DNA from: Zipacnadum sp036504235
GTDB lineage: Bacteria > Armatimonadota > Zipacnadia > Zipacnadales > Zipacnadaceae
Reading direction: 5' to 3'
NCBI GenBank assembly: GCA_036504235.1
Contig: DASXVN010000006.1
Coordinates: 1-64,000 of the forward strand
DNA: 64,000 nucleotides
Shown: positions 42,151-50,599 of the stretch, in pieces
Numbering within the stretch: position 1 is the first letter of the stretch
Layout of the letters: each line of letters starts with the position of its first letter
Notes under the pieces: model-generated
What the model saw: only the letters and a program-made list of their open reading frames with translations
Database searches by the model: none
Told to the model about the DNA's origin: nothing
Position numbers and translations under genes: made by a program

Positions 42151-42378
42151 TTATCCTCGCCGGAGTGCCTCGTACTCCTCAACGGTGATGCCGACATCTT
42201 GCAGGATGGCGCGAATGGTTCCCGTGGGCAAGTCCCGGGCGTGTATCGCCACGGTGGTGCGCCGGCCGTCCGGATGAATCAGCCGCAGGTGTGAGCCGCG
42301 CTGCCGAACCGCCACGAATCCGAGCCTTTCCAGAAGCCTGGTCATCTCCGCCGGGGAGATGGGTGTGGGCCGCGGCAT
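42151..42378 (-). CDS. hicA: HicA-type mRNA interferase toxin
   Basis: This 75-residue protein has the HicA double-stranded-RNA-binding-like fold, ISPAEMTRLLERLGFVAVRQRGSHLRLIHPDGR, with the catalytic His30 in GSH, and TIRAILQDVGIT near the end. It would cleave mRNA when not bound by HicB. Its ATG shares one base with the stop of the antitoxin gene (TAATG), so translation is coupled. Confidence 0.92.
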   Translation of the reverse strand: MPRPTPISPAEMTRLLERLGFVAVRQRGSHLRLIHPDGRRTTVAIHARDLPTGTIRAILQDVGITVEEYEALRRG

Positions 42379-42599
42379 TAAGCGACCTCGAGTTGAAACG
42401 CTCCCACCAGGCTGCCGTCCTCGCCGGCTGCTCCCGAGGCCGTGTCTTCATCTTCCAGGCACAGCGCCACGACCTCGCGGACTCGCTCCTGCAGCTCCTC
42501 CCACGACTTGGCGAAGGTGTGGCAGCCTCGGAGGCTGGGGACGCGGGCGATCAGCATCCCGTCCTCGTCCTTTTCGACAATCACCGTGAATCGTGACAT
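42378..42599 (-). CDS. hicB: HicB-type antitoxin
   Basis: This 73-residue protein has the HicB partial RNase-H-like fold (FTVIVEKDEDGMLIARVPSLRGCHTFAKSWEELQERVREVVALCLE). It has no obvious C-terminal DNA-binding domain, as in short HicB forms, so autoregulation may be weak or need HicA. AGGAGTGGCGAG lies before the ATG. It is the first gene of the pair. Confidence 0.9.
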   Translation of the reverse strand: MSRFTVIVEKDEDGMLIARVPSLRGCHTFAKSWEELQERVREVVALCLEDEDTASGAAGEDGSLVGAFQLEVA

Positions 42600-42642
42600 C
42601 TCGCCACTCCTCTGCTGGTACGACTGGGCGCCTCGGCTTTCC

Positions 42643-43824
42643 CTATACCTTCGGCACCTTGACCGACTTACCTTCTCGGGCCGCGGTTTCGCAGGCTTCG
42701 AGGACTGCCTGGGTCTTTACGCCGTCCTCGAAGCTGGGCCAGGGCTGCTTCTTCTTGGCCACCGCGACGAGCAGGTCAGCCACCGTGTTGATGAAGGTGT
42801 GCTCGTAGCCCAGGATGTGCGCCACGGGCCAGTAGCGGGGGCCGCCGCCGGGCAGGCCCATGAAGGGGTGGCTGTCCTCGGTGGCCTGGATGGTGCGGAA
42901 GCCGCTCAGGTCGTCGTCCTCCAGGTTGTAGTACTCCAGCTCATTCATGCGCTCCATGTCGAAGCGGACCGAGCCCTTGGAGCCGTTGATCTCAAAGACG
43001 TTGTGGTTCTTGCGCCCAGCGGCGAAGCGGGTGGCCTCGAAGGTGCCCAGCGCGCCGTTGGCAAAGCGAGCCAGGGCGATGACGCCGTCGTCCACGTCTA
43101 CCTTGCCCATCGGCGCTCCCGCCTTGGCCTTGCCGCCCAGGCCGGTGTCGAAGCTGTCCTGCTTGGGCCGGTGCTTGATGAAGGTCTCCATGTCGCAGGA
43201 GATCTTGCTGATGTCGCCGACCAGCCACAGGGCCAGGTCAATGCTGTGGGCCATCAGGTCGCCCAGGGAGCCGGAGCCGGCGATCTTCTTCTGCACCCGC
43301 CACATCATCGGCACTTCCGGCGACATGAGCCAGTCCTGCAAGTACAGCGCGCGCCAGTGGTAGATCTGGCCCAGGAGGCCCTGGTCAATCATCCGCTTGG
43401 CCAGCGACACGGCCGGGGCGCGGCGGTAGTTGTGGCAGATCATGTGCAGGACGCCGGCCTTCTTGACGGCCTTCAGCGCCGCCTGGGCGTCGGCGAGGTT
43501 GGTGGCCAGCGGCTTTTCGCAGAAGACATTCTTCCCGGCCTCGGCGGCCTGGATAATCAGCTCGGCGTGCTGGTTGTTGGGCGCGGTGATGTCAATCAGG
43601 TCTAGATCGTCGCGCTTGACCAGCTCCGACATTTTGTGCGTGGTCTCCGCCCAGCCCAGCCGGGCGGCCTCGGCCTCGGTGCGGCCGGGGGTGCGCCCGC
43701 ACAGCACCTGCATGACCGGCATGGCGGGCAGCTCCGGCCAGAAGAACGGAATCTGCCGGTAGGCGTTGGAGTGCGCCCGGCCCATAAAGTTGTACCCAAC
43801 CATACCCACGCGAATCTGCTTCAC
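42643..43824 (-). CDS. Gfo/Idh/MocA-family NAD(P)-dependent oxidoreductase
   Basis: This 393-residue enzyme starts with a Rossmann fold (IRVGMVGYNFMGRAHSNAYR) and has the family EKP motif in NVFCEKPLATNL, followed by the beta-sheet substrate domain (GSLGDLMAHSIDLALWLVG). Such enzymes oxidise or epimerise sugars and inositols. With the isomerase-like gene at 41146 it likely serves sugar catabolism. The region upstream carries no clear promoter. Confidence 0.92.
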   Translation of the reverse strand: MKQIRVGMVGYNFMGRAHSNAYRQIPFFWPELPAMPVMQVLCGRTPGRTEAEAARLGWAETTHKMSELVKRDDLDLIDITAPNNQHAELIIQAAEAGKNVFCEKPLATNLADAQAALKAVKKAGVLHMICHNYRRAPAVSLAKRMIDQGLLGQIYHWRALYLQDWLMSPEVPMMWRVQKKIAGSGSLGDLMAHSIDLALWLVGDISKISCDMETFIKHRPKQDSFDTGLGGKAKAGAPMGKVDVDDGVIALARFANGALGTFEATRFAAGRKNHNVFEINGSKGSVRFDMERMNELEYYNLEDDDLSGFRTIQATEDSHPFMGLPGGGPRYWPVAHILGYEHTFINTVADLLVAVAKKKQPWPSFEDGVKTQAVLEACETAAREGKSVKVPKV

Positions 43825-44138
43825 TGGAAATCACCCTCCTGGTGGAGTTGTAGGCTGCTGAGAGTTGATTCGTTCGGGAAGAAAGTTCTCCTCGCCCGGG
43901 GCTCTTCCCTTCCCGACGGGAGAGGAATGTACGAATTTCCCCGGGAAAGGGGGGACCCGGCCTCGACCCGACGGGGTGATCAGGTCCAACAGTTGCGGCG
44001 GGATAGACTATGGCAGAATAGTGTTTGAAAATAGCACTAATTGAGTAGAATGTGGAGAGAACTAATTACCCCTGGGCACGGTCTATGGCTAGCGAAGAGA
44101 CGTTAGAGACTCACGAGGCTTCGCAGGAGGCGGCACGC
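43825..44138. other. 314-base divergent intergenic region
   Basis: No gene is supported between the oxidoreductase and the NmrA-like gene. It contains an AT-rich island (about 44010-44055) unusual for this GC-rich window, with TTGAAA at 44025 and TAGAAT at 44046 separated by only 15 bases. This is a likely promoter or operator area, but the spacing is short and the call is weak. Confidence 0.35.
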
Positions 44139-44993
44139 ATGATTCTGGTAACGGGCGCCACGGGTACCGTGGGAACTGAGTTGGTAAAGGCGTTAGCCGC
44201 GCAGGGCGCGCCGGTTCGAGCGCTGGTGCATACCCCCGCCAAAGCGGCGACCCTGGCCGGGCCGGGCGTGGAGATTGTGGCGGGAGACTACCTGGACGCG
44301 GCCTCCCTGGACGCCGCGCTGGTCGGCGTGAACCACGTGTTTCTGCTGGCGCCCCCGGCGGAGAACCAGGTGGCCATGGAGACCGGGGTGATCGCGGCCG
44401 CCCAGCGCGCCGGGGTGGAGCATGTGGTCAAGCTGGCCGCGAACGGACTGAGCCTCGATTCCCCCGTCGCGTTGCTGCGCAACCACGCCACTATCGCCGA
44501 AACGCTCCGGACCTCCGGCCTGGGCTGGACTCTGCTGGTCGCCAATGAGTTCATGCAGAACCTGCTGGCGCAAGCCGCGGCGATCAAGGCGGGCACCCTC
44601 TACATGCCCCTGGGCGAGGGCAAAGTCAGCCTCATCGACACCCGCGACGTGGCGCTGGCCGCGGCGGCGCTGCTCACCCAGCCGGGGCACCAGGGGAAGA
44701 GCTACCTGGTGACCGGGCCGGCGGCCCTCTCGATGCAGGACGTGGCCGACATCCTCACGCAGGTCCTGGGCCGGAAGATCAGCTACGTCGCCGTCTCCCC
44801 GGAGGCCGCGCAGGAGGCCCTGCTGGGGATGGGCCTGCCGGCCTGGCTGGTGGAGCAACTCCTGGGCCTGATGGCCGGCTGGGCGGCCGGCAACTCCGAG
44901 CCGGTGACCACCGATTTCCGGCAGATCACTGGCCAGGAGCCCCGTGCTTTCATCCAATTCGTGCATGATTACGCCGCCGTCTGGGGTGGCTAA
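44139..44993 (+). CDS. NmrA-like NAD(P)-binding protein (atypical SDR)
   Basis: This 284-residue protein has MILVTGATGTVGTELVKALAAQGAPVRALVHTP, the glycine-rich dinucleotide motif of atypical short-chain dehydrogenases, and FLLAPPAENQVAMETGVIAAAQRAGVEHVVKLAA. The classical Tyr-Lys pair is not evident, as in NmrA-type redox sensors and quinone reductases. ATG 44139 is preceded by AGGAGG; reading from further upstream adds nothing conserved. A nitroreductase-like gene follows 24 bases later, suggesting a redox or detoxification pair. Confidence 0.85.
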   Translation: MILVTGATGTVGTELVKALAAQGAPVRALVHTPAKAATLAGPGVEIVAGDYLDAASLDAALVGVNHVFLLAPPAENQVAMETGVIAAAQRAGVEHVVKLAANGLSLDSPVALLRNHATIAETLRTSGLGWTLLVANEFMQNLLAQAAAIKAGTLYMPLGEGKVSLIDTRDVALAAAALLTQPGHQGKSYLVTGPAALSMQDVADILTQVLGRKISYVAVSPEAAQEALLGMGLPAWLVEQLLGLMAGWAAGNSEPVTTDFRQITGQEPRAFIQFVHDYAAVWGG

Positions 44994-45017
44994 CGGAGAT
45001 TCGCGGAGGTAACAGCT

Positions 45018-45509
45018 ATGGAGCTTTTCGAGGCGTTCAGCCGCCGTGCCTGCGTGCGCCAACTGCGGCCGGTCGAGGTGCCGGAGGACGATTTGACCAA
45101 GATCCTGGACGCCGGCCGGCGGGCCCCTTCCGGCTGCAATCACCAGCCTTTTGACTTCCTCGTGGTCCGCGATCCCGCGACTATTGCGCAGTTGGCCAGC
45201 GCCCAATCGTGTCTGGGCGACGTATCCCTGGTCATTGCGCTGGTCGCCGATCCGGAGAAATCTCGCTGGTGGCTTGAGGATATCGCCGCCGCGACCGAAA
45301 ACATGTTACTCGCAATTACGGCGCTCGGTTACGCGAGCGTCTGGATTGAAGGAACGCTCCTGCGGGAAGAGGAGAAGCACAAGCGGACCCTGGGCGTGCC
45401 CGAGCACCTGCGCCTGATGATCGCCCTCCCAATAGGCGCCGCGCTGGAGCCGGTGAGCCAACCGCCGAAGCGCCCGCTCGAGGAGATGACTCACCGGGAG
45501 AAGTACTAA
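45018..45509 (+). CDS. Nitroreductase-family flavoprotein
   Basis: This 163-residue FMN enzyme has FEAFSRRACVRQLRPVEVPEDDLTKILDAGRRAPSGCNHQPFDFLVVRD and a C-terminal LGYASVWIEGTL region, typical of short nitroreductase-like proteins that reduce nitro-compounds, quinones or flavins with NAD(P)H. Its physiological substrate is unknown. It is probably in an operon with the NmrA-like gene. Confidence 0.88.
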   Translation: MELFEAFSRRACVRQLRPVEVPEDDLTKILDAGRRAPSGCNHQPFDFLVVRDPATIAQLASAQSCLGDVSLVIALVADPEKSRWWLEDIAAATENMLLAITALGYASVWIEGTLLREEEKHKRTLGVPEHLRLMIALPIGAALEPVSQPPKRPLEEMTHREKY

Positions 45510-45585
45510 GAAGTACCGAGGTGGCGAGTGCCCCCAGGTTGACCGCATGTCTCTACCTGGACTCAGACGGGGTGGGGTATCGGCT

Positions 45586-46155
45586 ATGAACCAGGATGAA
45601 CGCATGTTGGCGGTGCCGGGGAGCACGGCTGAGGGCTCTCCGGCGGAGGGCGAGGACCGGCCGAAGTCGTGCTGGCTGTGGCTAGACGGCGACGGCGAGA
45701 GTGCGGTGGGCCTCACGCCGGTGCGATTGGTGTTTCTCAGCGCGGAGGCGCGGCCAGTGCTGGTGCTGCTGACCGGCGTGCCGACGGACGACCCAGATTC
45801 GATCATGGAGTTGATCGACCACGGCGCCGAACTGGCCCTGTCCTGGTCGGCGGACCGCCTGCGCGGGTTGCTGGAGGGGCGGCTGGGCCGCGCGGACGCC
45901 GAGACGCTGGTGGAGCAACTGGCCGGCGCCGGCCTGGTCGAGGATTTCTGGCGGGGCGTAGAAGCAAGCCTGCGCGCCGGGCGTATGGGGCTGGTGCTGG
46001 GCACCCCCGAACTGACTGATCACGCCGCGGAGATGATCCGCTTCCTGGACGGCCAGATGCGGCCGACCACGGTCCAGGCCCTAGTCCTCCCGCAAACCGC
46101 CGGACTACCGGCGCGCGAGTGCCTGCCCGCGCTGCTCGCCCAGGTGCAACTCTAG
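45586..46155 (+). CDS. Hypothetical protein
   Basis: About 189 residues, no signal peptide, no domain I recognise. It has an alternating hydrophobic core (VGLTPVRLVFLSAEARPVLVLLTGVP) and a Leu/Ala-rich helical second half. The start is uncertain: ATG 45586 has a G-rich stretch upstream, ATG 45547 has CAGGTTG. It follows the nitroreductase-like gene by 76 bases and converges on the GH38 gene. Confidence 0.55.
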   Translation: MNQDERMLAVPGSTAEGSPAEGEDRPKSCWLWLDGDGESAVGLTPVRLVFLSAEARPVLVLLTGVPTDDPDSIMELIDHGAELALSWSADRLRGLLEGRLGRADAETLVEQLAGAGLVEDFWRGVEASLRAGRMGLVLGTPELTDHAAEMIRFLDGQMRPTTVQALVLPQTAGLPARECLPALLAQVQL

Positions 46156-46207
46156 GGGTAGCGCCGCCCGATCCCGTCGCCTCCGCGGACGCGCTCCGGG
46201 GCGCAGG

Positions 46208-49200
46208 TCATTCGCCGATCGCGAGGCTGCCATCGTCCGGTAGGGCCATCCAGAACCCGTTGCCGGTGGAACCGGCGGCGAGCTTGACCACGATCTCATT
46301 GCTTCCCTGCGCAAAGGGGACTTCCACTCGGAACTGGCCTTTGCTGGGCGCTCCCTCGGGGTGCAGACCCCGCACCACCGCTTGGCCGTTGACCCAGATG
46401 CTGATCCAGTAGTCCATGCCGAAGACGAGGCGCACGGTCTGCGGGCGTGACGACTGAACGCGGGTTCGCGCATAGTGAATGCTTCCGTGCAGGGTCCGGG
46501 AGTAGGCATGGAAGTCAAGGAAGTCGTCGTTGCCCGCGAGCGCCTGCCACACGGGCTCGTCGGAGGCTCCCCGGTCGAGACCGCCGCCCGGCTCCGGCGG
46601 GAAGACCAGTTCCTCCATCGCGGTAGCCCCGTCGATTACGTCTCCTGACCCTCCGGGGGCCTCCGAGAAGAGGAAGGGTCCGGCGACCTCCCAGGCACCG
46701 GCGCGGAGGTCCTGGAAGGCCGGGATCAAGCGGACGTAGCCGAGCGCCGTTACGCTGCCGCCGGTCCGGCGGACCTCCAACTCGACCACGCTCCGGGCCG
46801 GATGGGGAGTGACCGAGAAGTCTACCAGCCGGGGTGTCGCCTGGTCGCCCTCGGCGGGAACGCTGCCCAGGACGCGGCCGTCGGCGCGTAGTTCCAGGGA
46901 GCCGCAGTCGCCCCCCGTCAGGCAGGCCACCGTGAGTCGGCAGGTAATCGGTTCCGGCACGGGCAGCCGCAGACGCAGGTCTCCCGCACCGGTCAGCAGT
47001 CGTTCTTGCCGCCACTCCGGGGAAAGCTCTTCACCGTTAATAATCGCCAGGCTGTCGGGGTCCTCCGCCAGGCTGACCAGTTCGCCCGGCAGCCATGCGT
47101 CGTCCGGCACGTGCGGAACCGTGGCTGCTCCGGGGGAGAGGTTCGCGGCGGACTCGCCGCCGGGCAGCATGCCGAAGGTGGTTTCCGAGAGGAGCGGCGG
47201 GGCGTTGAGCTTGTAGGCTTCGTTCAGCGCCGACTCCTCCTCGAACGCCTCGGTCACCAGCAGGGCAATTTCGAATTCGTGGACGCCCTGGTCGGTCGCC
47301 TGGTAGGCGTTGTGCGGGGGCAGCTGGGAGCCGCCTTCATGCGCGTAGAGCGGGGAACGCAGCAGGGTCAGTCGCGCCACGCCCTCCGGGGTGACGGAGG
47401 CGGAATAGAGGTCCGGGCTGACGACCGTCAGGCAGTGCCCGCCGCCCTCGAGCGACAGCACGTCCATGACCGGGTACTCCTTGCCGTCGAGGGGGCGGGG
47501 CAGGATCGTTCCCGGGGTGCCATCGCGCCGGAGGGATACGGGGAAGGCGGCGGGGATCAACATCCGGACGAGTTTCGCCCGGCCCTGCCAGTGGAGGCGC
47601 AGCCGCAGGTGGACCACGGCGCCGTCGTTGGTCAGGGCGACACTCCAGCGCAGGGCGCCGTCCGGCGTGGCGAAGTCATTGACCAGTTCCCCGCGCAGGG
47701 GGCCGCCGGCCACCCCGGCCCACGGCTCGGCGGCGGCAAACTCGCCTAGCACCGGGCCGTCAAAGCTAACGATACCGTGCGACCAAGTGTCGGTGTCCTC
47801 CTCGACGACGACCAGCCTGATCCCCGCGGCGGCCAGCAGGTCTGCGCCGTCGCTCGTGATCCGGGCGACGCCCTGGGGGCCGCCGTGCACCGCCAGCCGG
47901 CCATTGTCTACCGTTTGTCCGTCCACCCGCAAAGCCGAGGTCTGCCCGGCGCGGGGCGCGGGCAGGCGACGTAACTCGAAGACGTGGCGGCCGCCGGGGG
48001 CCAGGTCCACGGGGAAGAGGACGCGCCGCATCTGGTCCGACGCCGCTTCGGGGACGAGGTCCTGCGTCGGTACGAGGGCGCCCGCCTCGTCCAGCAAGGT
48101 GAAGAACATGGAGCCAGGGTCGCCCATCGCCCACAGCCAGGGGTCGTACTCCACATACCCTTTCCAGGGGCGAGGGCCGGGATTATCCACCACGACTCGC
48201 TGACGCGGGGAGGGGGGCAGGCCCTGGTTGCGGAGCCGGGTGGCCCGCACCAGGCAGTCCCGGGCGAAGGCCTTGACGCCGCCCAGTTCGTCCAGCGCGT
48301 CCTCGCAGGCCGGTCGGAGGGACGAGCCGCACAGGATGTCGTGAAACTGGTTGAAGAGCACGGTGCGCCAGGCCTCTTCGAGGGGTCCGGCGAGGGCCGC
48401 GTCCGGGGGTTCCGCGGCCGCCAGCGACTCCACCTGCAGCAGCAACTCCTCGGCCCGGCGAGTCTCCCGCTTGAGGTCGCGAACCACCGAGTAGCAGCCG
48501 ATGGCGTGGTGCTGGAGCTCCCCGGTCACCACCGGGAGTTGCTCACGCAGCGGGGCGACCGCGTCGAAGAAGGCGCGCAGGTTGCTGAACCGGAGCTCCA
48601 CGTTCTCCGCGTAGTGCCGGTTGCGCTGGATCCATTCGATCGTCTCGCGGGTCGGCCCCCCGCCATGGTCGCCGGTCCCATACAGGCACACCGTATGGCC
48701 GACGCCGGGGGACACGCGCGCCAGCTCCCGCTCCAGGCACCCGGTCATCATCCGGCCGCCGCACGCATAGGAGGCGGCACAGAAGGCCAGCACCTCGTCG
48801 CCGGCCGGACTGCGCCAGCGAAACAGGTTCGCGGGCAGGTCATTCTCGTGCATGCCTGGACGGGTGAAGACGTAGGCGTCCTTGCCGCTCTGCCGCAGGA
48901 AGGTCGGCAGCATCGCGCAATGCCCGAAGGAATCCACGTTGTAGCCCACCGTGGCCTCCACGCCCAGGTGCTCGCGGAGGAAGCGACCGCCGACCTCCGC
49001 CTGCTTGGCGAACGATTCGGGGAGGGGGAGGTTACAGTCGGGCTGCACCCACCAGCCGTTGACCACGTGCCAGCGTCCGGCCCGGATGTGGCTGGCGATC
49101 CGCTCGAACAGCGGCGGCGCCAGCCGGTGAATCTGGTAGTAGACCCAGGCTTCGCCGCGCGTGATCTGCAACTCGGGATAGGCGTCGAGCAGGTCGCAGG

Positions 49201-49318
49201 CGGTCCGGCAGGTGGCCAGGGCCTCATCCACGCCGTCAGGCCACCGCCACATCCACACGGGATCGAGGTGCGCGTTGCCCACCATGTGGACGATGAGCCG
49301 GTCGCTGGTTGCGGTCAT
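46208..49318 (-). CDS. GH38 alpha-mannosidase-family glycoside hydrolase with C-terminal extension
   Basis: This 1036-residue, apparently cytoplasmic enzyme hydrolyses alpha-mannosides. VGNAHLDPVWMWRW carries zinc ligands His17 and Asp19; the nucleophile is Asp129 in GYNVDSFGHCAMLP; FNQFHDILCGSS supplies a further His. The last 200 residues or so are beyond the standard mannosidase beta domains and resemble a carbohydrate-binding-like beta module (VRLVFGMDYWISIWVNGQAV... GSNEIVVKLAAGSTGNGFW). ATG 49318 has AGGAGAG at five bases; ATG 49321 overlaps the preceding stop (TAATG). It is coupled to the URO-D-like gene upstream. Confidence 0.88.
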   Translation of the reverse strand: MTATSDRLIVHMVGNAHLDPVWMWRWPDGVDEALATCRTACDLLDAYPELQITRGEAWVYYQIHRLAPPLFERIASHIRAGRWHVVNGWWVQPDCNLPLPESFAKQAEVGGRFLREHLGVEATVGYNVDSFGHCAMLPTFLRQSGKDAYVFTRPGMHENDLPANLFRWRSPAGDEVLAFCAASYACGGRMMTGCLERELARVSPGVGHTVCLYGTGDHGGGPTRETIEWIQRNRHYAENVELRFSNLRAFFDAVAPLREQLPVVTGELQHHAIGCYSVVRDLKRETRRAEELLLQVESLAAAEPPDAALAGPLEEAWRTVLFNQFHDILCGSSLRPACEDALDELGGVKAFARDCLVRATRLRNQGLPPSPRQRVVVDNPGPRPWKGYVEYDPWLWAMGDPGSMFFTLLDEAGALVPTQDLVPEAASDQMRRVLFPVDLAPGGRHVFELRRLPAPRAGQTSALRVDGQTVDNGRLAVHGGPQGVARITSDGADLLAAAGIRLVVVEEDTDTWSHGIVSFDGPVLGEFAAAEPWAGVAGGPLRGELVNDFATPDGALRWSVALTNDGAVVHLRLRLHWQGRAKLVRMLIPAAFPVSLRRDGTPGTILPRPLDGKEYPVMDVLSLEGGGHCLTVVSPDLYSASVTPEGVARLTLLRSPLYAHEGGSQLPPHNAYQATDQGVHEFEIALLVTEAFEEESALNEAYKLNAPPLLSETTFGMLPGGESAANLSPGAATVPHVPDDAWLPGELVSLAEDPDSLAIINGEELSPEWRQERLLTGAGDLRLRLPVPEPITCRLTVACLTGGDCGSLELRADGRVLGSVPAEGDQATPRLVDFSVTPHPARSVVELEVRRTGGSVTALGYVRLIPAFQDLRAGAWEVAGPFLFSEAPGGSGDVIDGATAMEELVFPPEPGGGLDRGASDEPVWQALAGNDDFLDFHAYSRTLHGSIHYARTRVQSSRPQTVRLVFGMDYWISIWVNGQAVVRGLHPEGAPSKGQFRVEVPFAQGSNEIVVKLAAGSTGNGFWMALPDDGSLAIGE

Positions 49319-49320
49319 CA

Positions 49321-50550
49321 TTACTCTCCTACTACCTGCATGGCAATCTCCGCCCATTTCCACAGGCGCTGCGGCTCCCTGCTTACGGTGCTGAGGTCCT
49401 TGAGGATGATTTCCAGGGGGCAGCCGTAGCGGGCGCAGACGTCTACGGAGGCCTGCAGGTGCTGGCGGACCTGATCGTCCGAGAACTCGACTCCCGCGAG
49501 CAGCGCCGGGTTGGGTTTACGCGAGAAGACGTAGTCGCCGCCGATCTCCGCCGCGCCCCGCTCCTCGTTAGCCCAGGGGCTCATGGAGATCTTGCGCACA
49601 TTGGGGAGCTTGCGGACCTGCGCCATTTTGCGGTCGAGCGGATCGCAGCAGCCGTAGTACATCAGCCCAAAGCGCCGGTACATCGGCAGGCAAGGCTCGA
49701 TCTCGAATTCGTCATACATCTCGGGCGAGACGGTGCCCAGCATCTGCGCCAGACCGTAGCCCCAGAGGTCCCGGAGCCGGGGGTGGTCCGGGTCGAAGCC
49801 GGGCGCCGGCAGGTCGTCGGTATAGGCGCCGGTACAGTGGATCAGGGGCTGGTGAGGGCACAGCAGTCCCTGTTCCTCCAACTGGTCCTGTTCGCACATC
49901 CACCAGGCGACGATCCGGCGCACCAGCTCGTGCATGTAGTCCGGTCGGTCGATGAGGGCATAGAGGGCCTGCTCTACGCCCATCCAGGTGGCGATGGGAT
50001 CCCAGACGGAACTCACGGGCTGGCTGCCGTAGGAGATCACCTCCAGGAGGCCGTCGAACAGAGTATGCGCGACCTCCAGGCGGCGGTCGGTCTCGGCGGT
50101 GTCATGGGTGACCACCGGCAGGGTGATCTTGTCGAGATCGGCATCGGTCTGGAACTGGTTCTGGTAGGCATGGCTCATCACGCCACTGGCCGGGTCGCCG
50201 AGGGTCCGCTCCTGCGCGGAGAACCCAAACCCGGTGTTGCGGACCGCCTTGGGTACCCGGACGCACGGCTCGACCACCATGTCCACCCGGAAATGCCGCC
50301 ACTGATAGAGGGTGTGGCGCAACTGCTCCTCGTACTGCCGGCACTCGGGGTCCGCGCAGCGCAGGGTCAGTTCGTCGTCCACGTGCAGCTCGGGCCAGCA
50401 GACCTGGTCAATCATGACCATCGGGCGGACCGGCTGCAGGCCGTTGAGCCGGCGCCACATCGCTTTCTTCTCTTCCTGAATCGGCAAAGCCGCAAGGGCG
50501 GCCACCTCGACAGCCAGTTGCCGAATAGTGTTCTGGTCGCTCTGGTTCAT
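49321..50550 (-). CDS. Uroporphyrinogen-decarboxylase-like protein
   Basis: This 409-residue protein belongs to the URO-D/MtbA-like superfamily by its barrel pattern, with segments such as LIHCTGAYTDDLPAPGF, LMYYGCCDPLDRKMAQVRKLPNVRKISMSPW and YGCPLEIILKDLSTV. The conserved uroporphyrinogen-binding arginines of the haem enzyme are not apparent, and it lies within glycosidase genes. Homologues in sugar clusters of these phyla have no firmly known role; some relatives are corrinoid methyltransferases. ATG 50550 follows AGGAGGACAG. Translation is coupled to the GH38 gene. Confidence 0.78.
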   Translation of the reverse strand: MNQSDQNTIRQLAVEVAALAALPIQEEKKAMWRRLNGLQPVRPMVMIDQVCWPELHVDDELTLRCADPECRQYEEQLRHTLYQWRHFRVDMVVEPCVRVPKAVRNTGFGFSAQERTLGDPASGVMSHAYQNQFQTDADLDKITLPVVTHDTAETDRRLEVAHTLFDGLLEVISYGSQPVSSVWDPIATWMGVEQALYALIDRPDYMHELVRRIVAWWMCEQDQLEEQGLLCPHQPLIHCTGAYTDDLPAPGFDPDHPRLRDLWGYGLAQMLGTVSPEMYDEFEIEPCLPMYRRFGLMYYGCCDPLDRKMAQVRKLPNVRKISMSPWANEERGAAEIGGDYVFSRKPNPALLAGVEFSDDQVRQHLQASVDVCARYGCPLEIILKDLSTVSREPQRLWKWAEIAMQVVGE

Positions 50551-50599
50551 CTGAATACTGTCCTCCTGCTTCGATTGGATCGCGGCTAGGGCACCCCTA

